Positions 41,463-50,514 of a stretch of DNA of 64,000 bases are shown here, piece by piece. The notes below the pieces were generated by a model. That model did no database searches. It was not told the origin of the DNA and worked only from the letters and a program-made list of their open reading frames with translations. The stretch comes from Saccharomyces paradoxus. Lineage: Eukaryota; Ascomycota; Saccharomycetes; Saccharomycetales; Saccharomycetaceae. Within the stretch, counting starts at the first letter, position 1; every line of letters starts with the position of its first letter. The translations under genes and the position numbers were made by a program. The stretch lies in the NCBI RefSeq assembly GCF_002079055.1, contig NC_047502.1, positions 372,001 to 436,000 of the forward strand, read 5' to 3'.

Positions 41463-42380
41463 TCATTTTAAAATATTCTTGTTTTTTACTCGTTGTTGAA
41501 ATTTGGACAACATTTCCAAAGTTTCCCGCTCTCTTTTATCTATTACTTCTTCCTTAATATTTTCTTGGCCCTCTGGTTTTTCAATAGTTGACCGATCAAC
41601 ATTATCATGCAACTCCATCTGTTCGGTCATTGGCGCTTCTTGTGGTTGATCTAAGGATATACCTGACTTAATTTTTTCGCTTCGGCTCTCATCTTTGATC
41701 CATGCTGGGAGAATCATCCTCTTTCTTGGTTCAAGCTTTTGGAAATCATCATCGTCATCATAATCATCATCCTCTTCTTCATCTTCATACACCATTCTCA
41801 CTTTTGCCGATCTTATAAGTTTCTTTGTTTGCTGTTGTTCTTTTTCCCCGTTATCTTCTAGTTTTCTTTTTGATCGAAAGATGTCTTCAAAGAATGGTAT
41901 AGTAATCTCGACATCCTTCAAAACTGCAGGATACATGAATCGTTTGACCTCATCGTCACGGGACGAAACTTCAATTTCGCCACCCAAGATCTCTCTAAAA
42001 GTGTAAATAGATTTCCCAACAATTTTCCCAAATACATTACAATCGTTCAGTACGTGCTTAGAATCCGCCTGCACAGTTATAAACCATGTATTCCTTTGTC
42101 TATCCCATCCCAGGAGTCCATCCTTAGTGAACCGTATACGTGGGTTTCTTTCCTGAGTAACTGTGTGGCTATCATCAGTACTACCTGCACTAAACATTAG
42201 CCACTGCATTGGCTTTAGCTCTTTAAATTCTCCATTGATGAATGCGCCATCTGAAAGCATAGTTAAGAACCGCTTACATGTCTCGGGGCATTCTTTAGCC
42301 CATAATTCAACGGCAATATTCCCCTTTGTTGTATACAGTATACATTTAGCTGTTGTTTGAGGCTCTATATTACTGGACAT
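41463..42380 (-). CDS. CWC27: Spliceosome-associated cyclophilin-like Cwc27
   Basis: Cwc27 is a cyclophilin-type protein that copurifies with the activated spliceosome (Cef1/NineTeen complexes). The start at 42380 gives MSSNIEPQTTAKCILYTTKG and 305 residues (S. cerevisiae about 301). Further upstream the frame opens only from a TTG. The cyclophilin fold covers about residues 10-165 (KGNIAVELWAKECPETCKRF; DGLLGWDRQRNTWFITV; HVLNDCNVFGKIVG). The usual catalytic Arg and Phe of active prolyl isomerases are not evident, so it is probably not an efficient isomerase. An acidic, Lys/Glu-rich tail (EDEEEDDDYDDDDD) ends in a helical segment. This is one of the more divergent proteins here. Confidence 0.94.
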   Translation of the reverse strand: MSSNIEPQTTAKCILYTTKGNIAVELWAKECPETCKRFLTMLSDGAFINGEFKELKPMQWLMFSAGSTDDSHTVTQERNPRIRFTKDGLLGWDRQRNTWFITVQADSKHVLNDCNVFGKIVGKSIYTFREILGGEIEVSSRDDEVKRFMYPAVLKDVEITIPFFEDIFRSKRKLEDNGEKEQQQTKKLIRSAKVRMVYEDEEEDDDYDDDDDFQKLEPRKRMILPAWIKDESRSEKIKSGISLDQPQEAPMTEQMELHDNVDRSTIEKPEGQENIKEEVIDKRERETLEMLSKFQQRVKNKNILK

Positions 42381-42689
42381 AGCATTTTCACCCTGCCTTA
42401 AAAACTGATTACATATGTTTCCTATACATATTTTAAACAACTATTAATTCTTCATGACTTTGAACCTTTTTCTTTCTAGACGCTCTACAGCGGAAAAGGG
42501 AAAAAAAAAAAAGTTTGGAAGTTGTTCCAATAAAGTGAGATATCTTCAGCAAACGAACATAACGTTAAGACCAACCGGAACGATAATTTCTAGCATCCAC
42601 TCAATTTTGTGAATAACTTTTAGCGTAAAATTGTTTTTTGCTTTGGCACACCACAGCTAGATTGATCTTCCAAAAACTACCAGTTTGCA
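42381..42689. promoter_or_regulatory. CWC27-TIM50 divergent promoter region
   Basis: This 309-bp shared promoter has an A-run at about 42501-42512 that would disfavour nucleosomes. No specific factor site is assigned. Confidence 0.5.
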
Positions 42690-44123
42690 ATGCTGTCTGT
42701 TCTAAGAAATTCGGTGAGACTAAATTCAAGGGCTCTTAAAATTGCGCCATCAGTTGTTAGTACACTAACATCGGTCCAAGTATCCAAAAGACTTTTAACA
42801 AGCTCTCCAAGTTTTTTGCAAAAAGAAACGAAAGACGACAAACCTAAATCCATTCTTACAGATGATATGCTGTTCAAGGCCGGTGTTGACGTCGATGAGA
42901 AGGGCCAGGGCAAAAATGGAGAAAAAGCAGGAGAGGAAGGAGAAGACCAGAATGAACCTTCTTCCAAAGCTGAAAAATCTAGAAGGAAAAGACAAACCTC
43001 CACAGATATCAAAAGAGAGAAATATGCTAATTGGTTTTACATTTTTTCGTTGTCTGCATTGACAGGTACTGCAATCTACATGGCAAGAGATTGGGAGCCT
43101 CAAGAGTCTGTAGAGTTGAAGAAAGACATCGATAATGGCTATACTTTATCGCTGATGTATAAAAGATTTAAGGCGCGGTTCAACTCAATGTTCACTTACT
43201 TCCAAGACCCACCTTTCCCTGATTTACTACCACCACCACCACCCCCCCCATACCAAAGGCCACTAACTCTGGTTATCACGTTGGAAGACTTTTTGGTTCA
43301 TTCTGAGTGGTCGCAAAAGTATGGATGGAGGACTGCCAAGAGACCTGGTGCTGACTACTTCTTGGGTTACCTATCTCAGTATTACGAAATCGTTTTGTTT
43401 TCATCCAATTATATGATGTACTCTGAAAAAATTGCTGAAAAACTGGATCCAATCCATGCATTCGTCTCTTATAACTTGTTCAAAGAACACTGCGTTTACA
43501 AAGACGGTGTGCATATTAAGGATCTTTCAAAATTGAATAGAGACTTGAGTAAAGTCATCATTATTGACACTGACCCCAACAGTTACAAATTGCAACCCGA
43601 AAATGCTATTCCAATGGACCCATGGAATGGTGAAGCTGACGACAAATTAGTCAGATTGATTCCGTTTTTGGAGTATCTTGCCACGCAACAAACTAAGGAT
43701 GTTAGACCAATCTTGAACAGCTTCGAAGACAAGAAGAACCTAGCGACGGAATTTGATCATCGTGTGAAGAAATTGAAGGATAAATTTTATGGTGATAATA
43801 AATCTGGTGGCAACTGGGCAATGAAGGCACTAGGTATCGGAAATACCTTGGGCGGCAGCACAACCAAGTTCCCACTCGATTTGATCCATGAAGAAGGACA
43901 AAAAAACTATTTAATGTTCATGAAGATGATTGAAGAAGAAAAGGAAAAAATCAGAATACAACAGGAGCAAATGAGCGGGCAAACATTTACGCTAAAAGAC
44001 TACGTTGAAGGTAACTTGCCCTCACCCGAGGAACAAATGAAAATACAATTGGAGAAGCAGAAGGAAGTAGACGCCTTATTTGAAGAGGAAAAGAAGAAGA
44101 AAAAGAATGCTGAATCTAAATGA
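42690..44123 (+). CDS. TIM50: TIM23-complex receptor Tim50
   Basis: Tim50 is the intermembrane-space receptor of the TIM23 translocase. It accepts presequence proteins from TOM and helps keep the Tim23 channel closed. The product is 477 residues (S. cerevisiae 476). It has a basic N-terminal presequence (about 1-43), a charged matrix segment, one transmembrane helix at about 115-133 ([18 protein letters not shown]), a proline run ([13 protein letters not shown]) and an FCP1/NIF-like domain from about 190. In the domain's active-site position the sequence is [12 protein letters not shown], lacking the DxDx(T/V) phosphatase signature, as known for yeast Tim50. A C-terminal presequence-binding part and a Lys/Glu-rich end ([13 protein letters not shown]) complete it. 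Confidence 0.97.
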   Translation: MLSVLRNSVRLNSRALKIAPSVVSTLTSVQVSKRLLTSSPSFLQKETKDDKPKSILTDDMLFKAGVDVDEKGQGKNGEKAGEEGEDQNEPSSKAEKSRRKRQTSTDIKREKYANWFYIFSLSALTGTAIYMARDWEPQESVELKKDIDNGYTLSLMYKRFKARFNSMFTYFQDPPFPDLLPPPPPPPYQRPLTLVITLEDFLVHSEWSQKYGWRTAKRPGADYFLGYLSQYYEIVLFSSNYMMYSEKIAEKLDPIHAFVSYNLFKEHCVYKDGVHIKDLSKLNRDLSKVIIIDTDPNSYKLQPENAIPMDPWNGEADDKLVRLIPFLEYLATQQTKDVRPILNSFEDKKNLATEFDHRVKKLKDKFYGDNKSGGNWAMKALGIGNTLGGSTTKFPLDLIHEEGQKNYLMFMKMIEEEKEKIRIQQEQMSGQTFTLKDYVEGNLPSPEEQMKIQLEKQKEVDALFEEEKKKKKNAESK

Positions 44124-44155
44124 TTTGTCACGTAGACGCTCTCCTCGTGTATCTA

Positions 44156-44163
44156 TGTATATA
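44156..44163 (+). promoter_or_regulatory. Puf3-type motif in TIM50 3' UTR
   Basis: TGTATATA fits the Puf3 core UGUANAUA and lies 33 nt after the TIM50 stop. Puf3 targets mRNAs of nuclear-encoded mitochondrial proteins. The preferred C two bases upstream is absent. Confidence 0.35.
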
Positions 44164-45201
44164 TGTGTGTATGTAAATGTACCTGTATACTCCCCACACC
44201 CTCATTTCGTTATGGTCATGTGAATAAGACTAATGTATATCGCTAAATTTTGAATATTGCACCTTCTAACATTACCATTCTACGCACACACGCCTATTTT
44301 TTCTATGTTAGATGTTACGATATAGACAAATCTGGTGTGTTTCGCATTTTTCACCCTGCTTATACTAGTATAGAAATCAAGAAAACACTTAGGCCGAATG
44401 GAACTGGTCGTAACTTCATACGAAAAAGTCCATTCGTACAATCCTCCTGCCAAATTATTCAATGGAACTTAAGACCGCTGCCTTTCCAGTCAGGGTACTC
44501 AAATACATATAACTCCGGGTGGGAACCAAAACCATATACACAACTTTCCGCGGACACTAACGGACAAACATACCACACGTATCAGGCCAGGAACTGCCAT
44601 CGCATACGACACTGCCCCTCACGCAAGGGCACTAGAGAGTTGGATTATGTAAAAGATCGAACGGCCATTGTGGTAATAGGCAGCGCGTTGGCCGTGGCTG
44701 ATGAGGTCTCCTCTTGCCCGGGCCGCAGAAAAGAGGGGCACTGGCCCGTTTTTCGACATAAATGAGGGGCATGGCCAGCACAGAGACGTCATTGTTGCAT
44801 ATGGCGTATCCAAGCCAAAACGGCGCTCGCCTCATCCCCACGGGAATAAAGCAGCCGACAAAAGAAAACGACCAAAGAGAAACTAGAAAGAAAAAAAAGA
44901 GGGTGGGCGCGCCGCGGACGTGTGAAAAGATATGCATCCGGCTTCTATATCGCTTTAGCTTTAACCTTTTGGGCATCGGGAACGTATGTAACATTTAGAT
45001 CTCCTCTTGGGAAAAACTGTATACGCAACATGTTCGGTATAGCACCGACCATGTGGGCGAATTCGTAATAAATTCGGTGGGTGAGGGGGTTCAAGACAAG
45101 CAATCTTGTTAGTCAGCTCTAACAGCGATTTAACGGTCGAGGAACACATCGAAACACCGTTCGAGGTCGAAACTACCGTGTTTAACAAGTTCTTGAGATT
45201 A

Positions 45202-45209
45202 TATATAAA
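45202..45209 (+). promoter_or_regulatory. ALD6: TATA box of ALD6
   Basis: TATATAAA is an exact TATAWAWR match about 125 bp upstream of the ALD6 start codon, a usual spacing for an inducible, highly expressed yeast gene. Confidence 0.6.
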
Positions 45210-45333
45210 TATAGTAGATACTTTGATTATATTCCATTCGAAGTGTTCATTCTCTTAATTATCTTGTTCTATAGGATAAAAAAAACATCAAGGAACATCC
45301 TTTATACACACAAACACATACAATAAGAATACA

Positions 45334-46836
45334 ATGACTAAGCTACAATTTGACACTGCTGAACCAGTCAGGATCACACTTCCAAACGGTTTGACATACG
45401 AGCAACCAACTGGTTTGTTCATCAACAACAAGTTTATGAAGGCTCAAGACGGCAAGACCTACCCCGTCGAAGACCCTTCCACTGAAACTACTATCTGTGA
45501 GGTCTCTTCTGCCACCACTGAAGATGTAGAATATGCTATCGAATGTGCCGACCGCGCCTTCCACGACACTGAATGGGCTACTCAAGATCCAAGAGAAAGA
45601 GGCCGTCTGCTGAGCAAGTTGGCCGATGAACTAGAAAGCCAAATTGATTTGGCCTCCTCCATCGAAGCCTTGGACAATGGTAAAACTTTGGCCCTGGCCC
45701 GTGGTGATGTTACCATTGCCATCAACTGTCTGAGAGATGCTGCCGCTTATGCCGACAAAATCAATGGTAGAACTATCAACACCGGTGACGGCTACATGAA
45801 TTTCACCACTTTAGAGCCAATCGGTGTCTGTGGTCAAATTATCCCATGGAACTTCCCAATTATGATGTTGACCTGGAAGATTGCCCCAGCCTTGGCTATG
45901 GGTAACGTCTGTATCTTGAAACCCGCTGCCGTCACACCTTTGAATGCCCTATACTTTGCTTCCTTGTGTAAGAAGGTTGGAATTCCAGCTGGTGTCGTCA
46001 ACATCGTTCCAGGTCCTGGTAGAACTGTTGGTGCTGCTTTGACAAACGACCCAAGAATCAGAAAATTGGCCTTTACTGGTTCCACCGAAGTCGGTAAGAG
46101 TGTCGCTGTCGATTCTTCTGAATCTAACTTGAAGAAAATCACTTTGGAACTAGGTGGTAAGTCTGCCCATTTGGTCTTTGACGATGCTGACATCAAGAAG
46201 ACTTTACCAAATCTAGTTAACGGTATCTTCAAGAACGCCGGTCAAATTTGTTCTTCTGGTTCCAGAATTTACGTTCAAGAAGGTATTTACGACGAACTAT
46301 TGGCTGCTTTCAAGGCCTACTTGGAAACTGAAATCAAAGTTGGTAATCCATTTGACAAGGCTAACTTCCAAGGTGCTATCACCAATCGTCAACAATTCGA
46401 CACAATCATGAACTACATCGATATCGGTAAGAAAGAAGGCGCCAAGATCTTAACTGGTGGTGAAAAAGTTGGTGACAAGGGTTATTTCATCAGACCAACC
46501 GTTTTCTACGACGTCAAAGAAGACATGAGAATTGTAAAGGAAGAAATTTTTGGTCCGGTTGTTACCGTCGCAAAGTTCAAGACTTTGGAAGAAGGTGTCG
46601 AAATGGCCAACAGCTCCGAATTCGGTCTAGGTTCCGGTATTGAAACAGAATCTTTGAGCACAGGTTTGAAGGTAGCAAAGATGTTGAAGGCTGGTACTGT
46701 CTGGATCAACACATACAACGATTTCGACTCCAGAGTTCCATTCGGTGGTGTTAAGCAATCTGGTTACGGTAGAGAAATGGGTGAAGAAGTCTACCATGCA
46801 TACACCGAAGTAAAAGCTGTCAGAATTAAGTTGTAA
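45334..46836 (+). CDS. ALD6: Cytosolic NADP+-dependent aldehyde dehydrogenase Ald6
   Basis: Ald6 is the main cytosolic, Mg2+-stimulated acetaldehyde dehydrogenase. It makes acetate and NADPH and is needed for acetyl-CoA supply on glucose and for stress tolerance. The product is 500 residues, as in S. cerevisiae. Family motifs are intact: [19 protein letters not shown], the nucleotide-binding FTGSTEVGK, the general base in LELGGKSAH (Glu272) and the nucleophile in GQICSSGS (Cys306), followed by KEEIFGPVV and [13 protein letters not shown]. No presequence is present, consistent with a cytosolic location. Strong codon bias indicates high expression. Confidence 0.98.
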   Translation: MTKLQFDTAEPVRITLPNGLTYEQPTGLFINNKFMKAQDGKTYPVEDPSTETTICEVSSATTEDVEYAIECADRAFHDTEWATQDPRERGRLLSKLADELESQIDLASSIEALDNGKTLALARGDVTIAINCLRDAAAYADKINGRTINTGDGYMNFTTLEPIGVCGQIIPWNFPIMMLTWKIAPALAMGNVCILKPAAVTPLNALYFASLCKKVGIPAGVVNIVPGPGRTVGAALTNDPRIRKLAFTGSTEVGKSVAVDSSESNLKKITLELGGKSAHLVFDDADIKKTLPNLVNGIFKNAGQICSSGSRIYVQEGIYDELLAAFKAYLETEIKVGNPFDKANFQGAITNRQQFDTIMNYIDIGKKEGAKILTGGEKVGDKGYFIRPTVFYDVKEDMRIVKEEIFGPVVTVAKFKTLEEGVEMANSSEFGLGSGIETESLSTGLKVAKMLKAGTVWINTYNDFDSRVPFGGVKQSGYGREMGEEVYHAYTEVKAVRIKL

Positions 46837-47253
46837 TGTACCAATCTGCATTTCTCTTCGTCATATACACAAACTTTCATATAAAAAACACTTGGTCTTT
46901 CGTCATAAATAAATATATAAATTAAAAAAAATTTAGGTTTTATTATACTTTAATAAAAAGAATCGTTTATTTCACTTCTCACTTTTGAGCGATAGTAAAC
47001 CATGAGAAAAGAGGAAGACGGTGTGCCTTTTTCATGACCCCAGATGAAATATTCTTGCATTTAATTTTATATCTCCAGTTGGCGTACAATAGACAGACAA
47101 CGAGAAAAAAACTACCGTGGACCGCTTTTGGGATTAAAAAAAGGTTCAAAAAATCTCAATACAAAAGCCTTGTTTCATTCAAAATACAAAAAGCTCATCG
47201 AACTAATCTAACGTCAACACTGCGAATCAATTCCAATCAAGGTGAACGCACAT
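46837..47253. other. ALD6-MFM1 intergenic region
   Basis: This 417-bp gap starts with a very AT-rich ALD6 3' region (about 46880-46970). It then holds the MFM1 promoter. An ATG at 47034 opens a 90-codon frame that overlaps the MFM1 start in another frame. It would act as an overlapping upstream ORF only if transcripts begin before it. Confidence 0.5.
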
Positions 47254-48495
47254 ATGAGAGCATTCTCCCGGATACTGCCATTTTGCCATCAGAAATCATA
47301 CAATAGCATTCTCCCTCCAACAATAAGACTTTTCGGTTCATCGTTCTCTTCTTATGACTTCTCTAGACAAACACCCAAGGTGGATCCCGCCAATACGGCG
47401 GCAATGCTGCTACAGAAAAATCTGATTCAAAGAAACAACATGCTCTACGGGTATGGATCAGGGACAATACGATGTACTTTGCTAGACTCAACTGGGCGAG
47501 CCAAATCCCCATTAGTAGAGATAAAACGTGAGGATCTAGTTTCAAAGCATGGCTTATTACCCAGAGATCTACGTAAAATCGAAAAATCAAGAAAAAACGA
47601 CTTAGTCCCTAGTCTGCTCGTACGAGAAAATTCTATACTAATCAGTTTACTTACTGTGAAAGCCTTAATAAAACCTGACATGGTTATTATCTTTGATTCA
47701 ACTGGTAGTGGAATAACTTTGAACTCAGAAGCTCACAAGGATTTTATAAACGATATGAAATTGAGACTAAAGAATCAAGAAACAAGTGAGCTAAATAGCG
47801 ATCCACTCCCTTATGAATTCAGAGCTTTAGAAACAATCTTCATTTCGGCGTTATCTAACCTTACTAGTGAAATGAAGGTGCTGCTAACCATATGCAAAGG
47901 GGTACTCCAAGATCTGGAATTTAGCATAACGAGAGACAAATTAAGGTTCCTATTAGGCCAGAACAAAAAATTGAGCAGCTTCAATAAAAAAGCTGTTCTA
48001 GTTAGAGATATGCTGGATGATTTATTAGAGCAAGACGATGTACTTTGTGATATGTATTTGACGGACAAGAAGGCGGGCAAAATTAGAGTTCAAGATGATC
48101 ACACCGAAATCGAAATGCTTCTTGAAACATATCATAATTATGTCGATGAAATAGTTCAAAAAAGCGAAAGTGCCATATCTGATGTGAAAACCACGGAAGA
48201 AATCATTAATATCATCCTAGATTCAAATAGAAACGAATTGATGCTGTTAGGGATACGATATGCTATAGGAATGCTTTCATTGGGAGGCGCTCTGTTCCTG
48301 GGTTCCATCTACGGTATGAATCTGGAAAGTTTCATAGAAGAAAGCAATTACGCTTATTTAACTGTCACCATCTTGGGGTTAATATCTGCCGTTTGGCTTT
48401 ATGCAAAAGGTGTCAGGCACTTGCATAAATTACAACGTATGACATTATTGAGCAAAATAAAAACAGAATCCATTCACGAACCGTTGAAAAAATAG
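47254..48495 (+). CDS. MFM1: Mitochondrial inner-membrane Mg2+ transporter Mfm1 (Lpe10)
   Basis: This is a CorA/Mrs2-family magnesium channel subunit of the mitochondrial inner membrane, paralog and partner of Mrs2, also needed for group II intron splicing in yeast mitochondria. The ATG at 47254 gives MRAFSRILPFCHQK and 413 residues, the expected length. The frame continues upstream only to a GTG. It has a basic, Ser-rich presequence (about 1-50), a large helical matrix domain, and two transmembrane helices near the C-terminus. The signature Gly-Met-Asn is at residues 354-356 (SIYGMNLESF), followed by the short acidic loop and the second helix (YLTVTILGLISAVWLYA). The tail is basic. Confidence 0.96.
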   Translation: MRAFSRILPFCHQKSYNSILPPTIRLFGSSFSSYDFSRQTPKVDPANTAAMLLQKNLIQRNNMLYGYGSGTIRCTLLDSTGRAKSPLVEIKREDLVSKHGLLPRDLRKIEKSRKNDLVPSLLVRENSILISLLTVKALIKPDMVIIFDSTGSGITLNSEAHKDFINDMKLRLKNQETSELNSDPLPYEFRALETIFISALSNLTSEMKVLLTICKGVLQDLEFSITRDKLRFLLGQNKKLSSFNKKAVLVRDMLDDLLEQDDVLCDMYLTDKKAGKIRVQDDHTEIEMLLETYHNYVDEIVQKSESAISDVKTTEEIINIILDSNRNELMLLGIRYAIGMLSLGGALFLGSIYGMNLESFIEESNYAYLTVTILGLISAVWLYAKGVRHLHKLQRMTLLSKIKTESIHEPLKK

Positions 48496-48627
48496 TTACC
48501 TCAAAAACTCAACCTTTAATACGCATTAAATGAATAAGGACAACCTCCACTACTTTAAATATATAGAGCTGTACAGGTGGATTTAAATATTTCTACTTTG
48601 TTGAAACTTCTAAAAACAAAAAAATAA
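48496..48627. other. MFM1 3' region and tRNA terminator
   Basis: This short spacer between MFM1 and the minus-strand tRNA ends in an A-rich run at about 48612-48627. On the minus strand this reads as T-runs and serves as the Pol III terminator of the tRNA-Cys gene. Confidence 0.7.
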
Positions 48628-48699
48628 AGCTCGCACTCAGGATCGAACTAAGGACCAACAGATTTGCAATCTGCTGCGCTACCACTGCGCCATACGAGC
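48628..48699 (-). tRNA. tRNA-Cys(GCA)
   Basis: This 72-nt cloverleaf on the minus strand starts GCTCGTATGGCGCAGTGG and ends TGAGTGCGAGCT. The seven-pair acceptor stem (GCTCGTA with TGCGAGC), the D arm containing the A box (GGCGCAGTGG), the anticodon arm CAGATTGCAAATCTG with anticodon GCA, and the T arm with the B box (AGTTCGATCC) are all visible. The discriminator base is U, as in tRNA-Cys. There is no intron and CCA is not encoded. A T-rich terminator follows on the minus strand. A Ty3-type LTR begins 12 bp upstream of the mature 5' end. Confidence 0.97.
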
Positions 48700-48711
48700 T
48701 TTTGCTGTATA

Positions 48712-49050
48712 TGTTGTATTACGGGCTCGAGTAATACCGGATGTCTTGACAATCCTAAAGTCGTTTAGGAGAGTAACTTGTTGTCAGACTTATTATTATC
48801 GTGATTCACAGAATGTTACTTATCCTATATAATCTATATAAGATCTGAATCTAACTAAAGGGTGGAAGCGCGGAATCTCGGATCTAAACTAATTGTTCAG
48901 GTATTTATACGTTTGGTTGGTTTGGTTCATCTTAGGCAAGTAGGTTGCCTAGTATACTCAATCTTGTCTGTTTCGGAACAATTGTTTCGTACGTGTTTCA
49001 TATTTCAGGGATTTAGTAGAGCTCAGATCTGAACCATTGACATGTTTTTG
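48712..49050 (-). mobile_element. Solo LTR of Ty3 family (sigma), decayed
   Basis: The segment reads as a Ty3 sigma LTR in reverse orientation. Its plus-strand beginning TGTTGTATTACGGGCTCGAG, then CTTGACAATCCTAA, and CGGAATCTCGGATCTAAAC followed by AATTGTTCAGG correspond to the known sigma 3' half. The near end is sharp at 48712, 12 bp outside the mature tRNA 5' end, where Ty3 is known to integrate (at the Pol III start site). The far end is blurred and its position (about 49050) is an estimate from the usual 340-bp length. I could not find a matching target duplication there. It looks old and broken, with no internal Ty3 genes. Confidence 0.75.
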
Positions 49051-49475
49051 TTTCCTATATGCCACCCAACTGTGGTTCTCCATCAATTGTTATTTTGTAC
49101 CCTACCGCGTCTACCCGATTGCCAATTGTAGCAATACCCAGATTTCTCTTGAAATATAGTAATCAATATCTTAAAGGACCGAAGGTTTCAGATATCTAGT
49201 TATTATAAAGGAAGAGAACTGCATCTCTTCCTATCACAACATGGTGCTCAGTATGATCACTGAAGAAGTAAATGACTCATAATTTAGCTAAGAAGATGCC
49301 TTTGGTTTATTTAACGGAAATAGTAGTTAGGACACTACGAACAAAGTGAGAGCAATAAGTATGCTGTATCGCCACGTCAACCTTTTCTTGTGGTCAAAGA
49401 GTTGAAAGTATCCTCCTTTGTATTAAAAGTACAGATTGTTAATACGTCAGGGACTAATCACACTATATATTGAGT
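49051..49475. other. Unassigned DNA between two LTR relics
   Basis: About 425 bp between the sigma and delta relics with no ORF, RNA gene or recognisable motif. It is upstream of a tRNA, a favoured landing zone for Ty elements, so it may contain older unrecognisable Ty debris. This is a guess. Confidence 0.3.
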
Positions 49476-49793
49476 TGTTGGAATGAAATTCTAATATCAT
49501 CTATTTAGTATTATATTATCACATGCGGTGCAAGAGGATGGCATAAAGATTGAGAAATAGTCATCCAATCTAATGGAAGCTGAAATGCAAGGATTGATAA
49601 TGTAATATGATAATGAATGACAACGTATAGAAGAAAAGAAGATAAAGTAATAACACTATAAAGAACTATCGATTCCCTTTTGTGGATTCCTATATCCTCG
49701 AGGAGAACTTCTAGTATATTCTGTATACCTAATATTATAGCCTTTAGTAACAATGGAATCCCAACAATTATCTAATTATTCACCCAATTCTCA
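49476..49793 (+). mobile_element. Solo delta LTR (Ty1/Ty2 family) with 5-bp target duplication
   Basis: The 318-bp segment starts TGTTGGAATGAAATTCTAAT and ends CACCCAATTCTCA. It carries the delta hallmarks GAAGCTGAAATGCAAGG, CCTCGAGGAGAACTTCTAG and GGAATCCCAACAATTATCT. It is flanked on both sides by the identical 5-bp duplication TGAGT (49471-49475 and 49794-49798). It is a solo LTR left by LTR-LTR recombination, with no internal element present. The intact ends and perfect duplication point to a moderate age; it differs from the S. cerevisiae delta consensus as I remember it. It lies about 775 bp upstream of the tRNA-Cys, within the usual Ty1 target zone. Confidence 0.92.
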
Positions 49794-49798
49794 TGAGT

Positions 49799-50067
49799 AT
49801 ATGATGTTTGATGTACTTGAAAAGAGATAACTTATATTGTGAAGATAGTAAAGCGCCATTTGTTACTGAGATGATCTGACCTTGTTAAATACATGTTACC
49901 CGACCAGAATATACTACTTTTAGGAAGCGAAGAATAAAGTATTGATGACAAATGAGTTCTAGTCCCAAAGTAACGTAAAGTTGGGCTACTCTTTTAATAT
50001 ATATCAAGAATCGCAGAAGTATCTGTTTCCCTTTTTAAGCTTAGGAAAAATTTGAAGAACACAAACG
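49799..50067. promoter_or_regulatory. GRX5: GRX5 promoter region
   Basis: AT-rich upstream DNA of GRX5 between the delta LTR and the start codon, with a TTTAATATATATC stretch at about 49992-50004. No specific regulator site is assigned. Confidence 0.45.
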
Positions 50068-50514
50068 ATGTTTCTCCCAAAATTCAATCCTATAAGGTCA
50101 TTTTCGCCCATTCTCAGGACTAAGACTCTTCTTCGTCTCCAAACTCGGATGTTTTTGAGCACAGAGATAAGAAAAGCTATTGAAGATGCCATCGAATCGG
50201 CTCCCGTGGTTCTTTTTATGAAGGGTACTCCTGAATTTCCCAAATGTGGATTTTCCAGGGCAACTATTGGATTATTAGGAAACCAAGGCGTCGACCCGGC
50301 CAAATTTGCGGCTTATAATGTTTTAGAAGACCCAGAACTACGTGAAGGTATCAAAGAATTTTCAGAATGGCCTACTATTCCACAGTTATATGTAAATAAG
50401 GAATTCATAGGTGGCTGTGACGTAATTACAAGTATGGCACGCTCTGGCGAATTGGCCGATTTGCTTGAAGAGGCGCAGGCGTTGATACCTGAAGAAGAAG
50501 TCAAAGACAATTGA
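50068..50514 (+). CDS. GRX5: Mitochondrial monothiol glutaredoxin Grx5
   Basis: Grx5 is the mitochondrial matrix monothiol glutaredoxin that passes Fe-S clusters from the Isu scaffold to targets. Its loss gives iron overload and oxidant sensitivity. The product is 148 residues (S. cerevisiae 150). A basic presequence (about 1-29, with SFSPILRTKTLLRLQTRMF) precedes the thioredoxin-fold domain. The active site is KCGFS with Cys60, and the glutathione-binding WPTIPQLYV and GGCDV motifs are intact. The C-terminal acidic tail is slightly shorter than in S. cerevisiae. The first ATG gives the expected N-terminus MFLPKFNPIRSF. Confidence 0.97.
   Translation: MFLPKFNPIRSFSPILRTKTLLRLQTRMFLSTEIRKAIEDAIESAPVVLFMKGTPEFPKCGFSRATIGLLGNQGVDPAKFAAYNVLEDPELREGIKEFSEWPTIPQLYVNKEFIGGCDVITSMARSGELADLLEEAQALIPEEEVKDN

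Larger units (their letters stand above)
44124..45333. promoter_or_regulatory. ALD6: ALD6 upstream region
   Basis: This 1.2-kb region lies between TIM50 and ALD6. It contains the TIM50 3' untranslated region (with a Puf3-type motif at 44156-44163), three stress-response-element cores (CCCCT 44615-44619; AGGGG 44734-44738 and 44765-44769), GC-rich patches (about 44700-44930, including GCGCGCCGCGG) and a TATATAAA box at 45202-45209, about 125 bp before the ALD6 ATG. S. cerevisiae has the questionable ORF YPL062W here. In this window the longest plus-strand frame (44250-44765) has no ATG, and the ATG-started frames are 61-78 codons, so I do not call a gene. Confidence 0.6.

Noticed and set aside
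42381-42440. 20-residue N-terminal extension of Cwc27
   Set aside because: Upstream the frame opens only from TTG; the ATG at 42380 gives the family N-terminus.
44632-44994. 120-codon minus-strand ORF upstream of ALD6
   Set aside because: Low-quality composition in the GC-rich promoter; overlaps several other chance frames and has no recognisable domain.
49511-49753. 80-codon minus-strand ORF near the delta LTR
   Set aside because: It lies wholly inside the solo LTR and has no relation to any protein I know.
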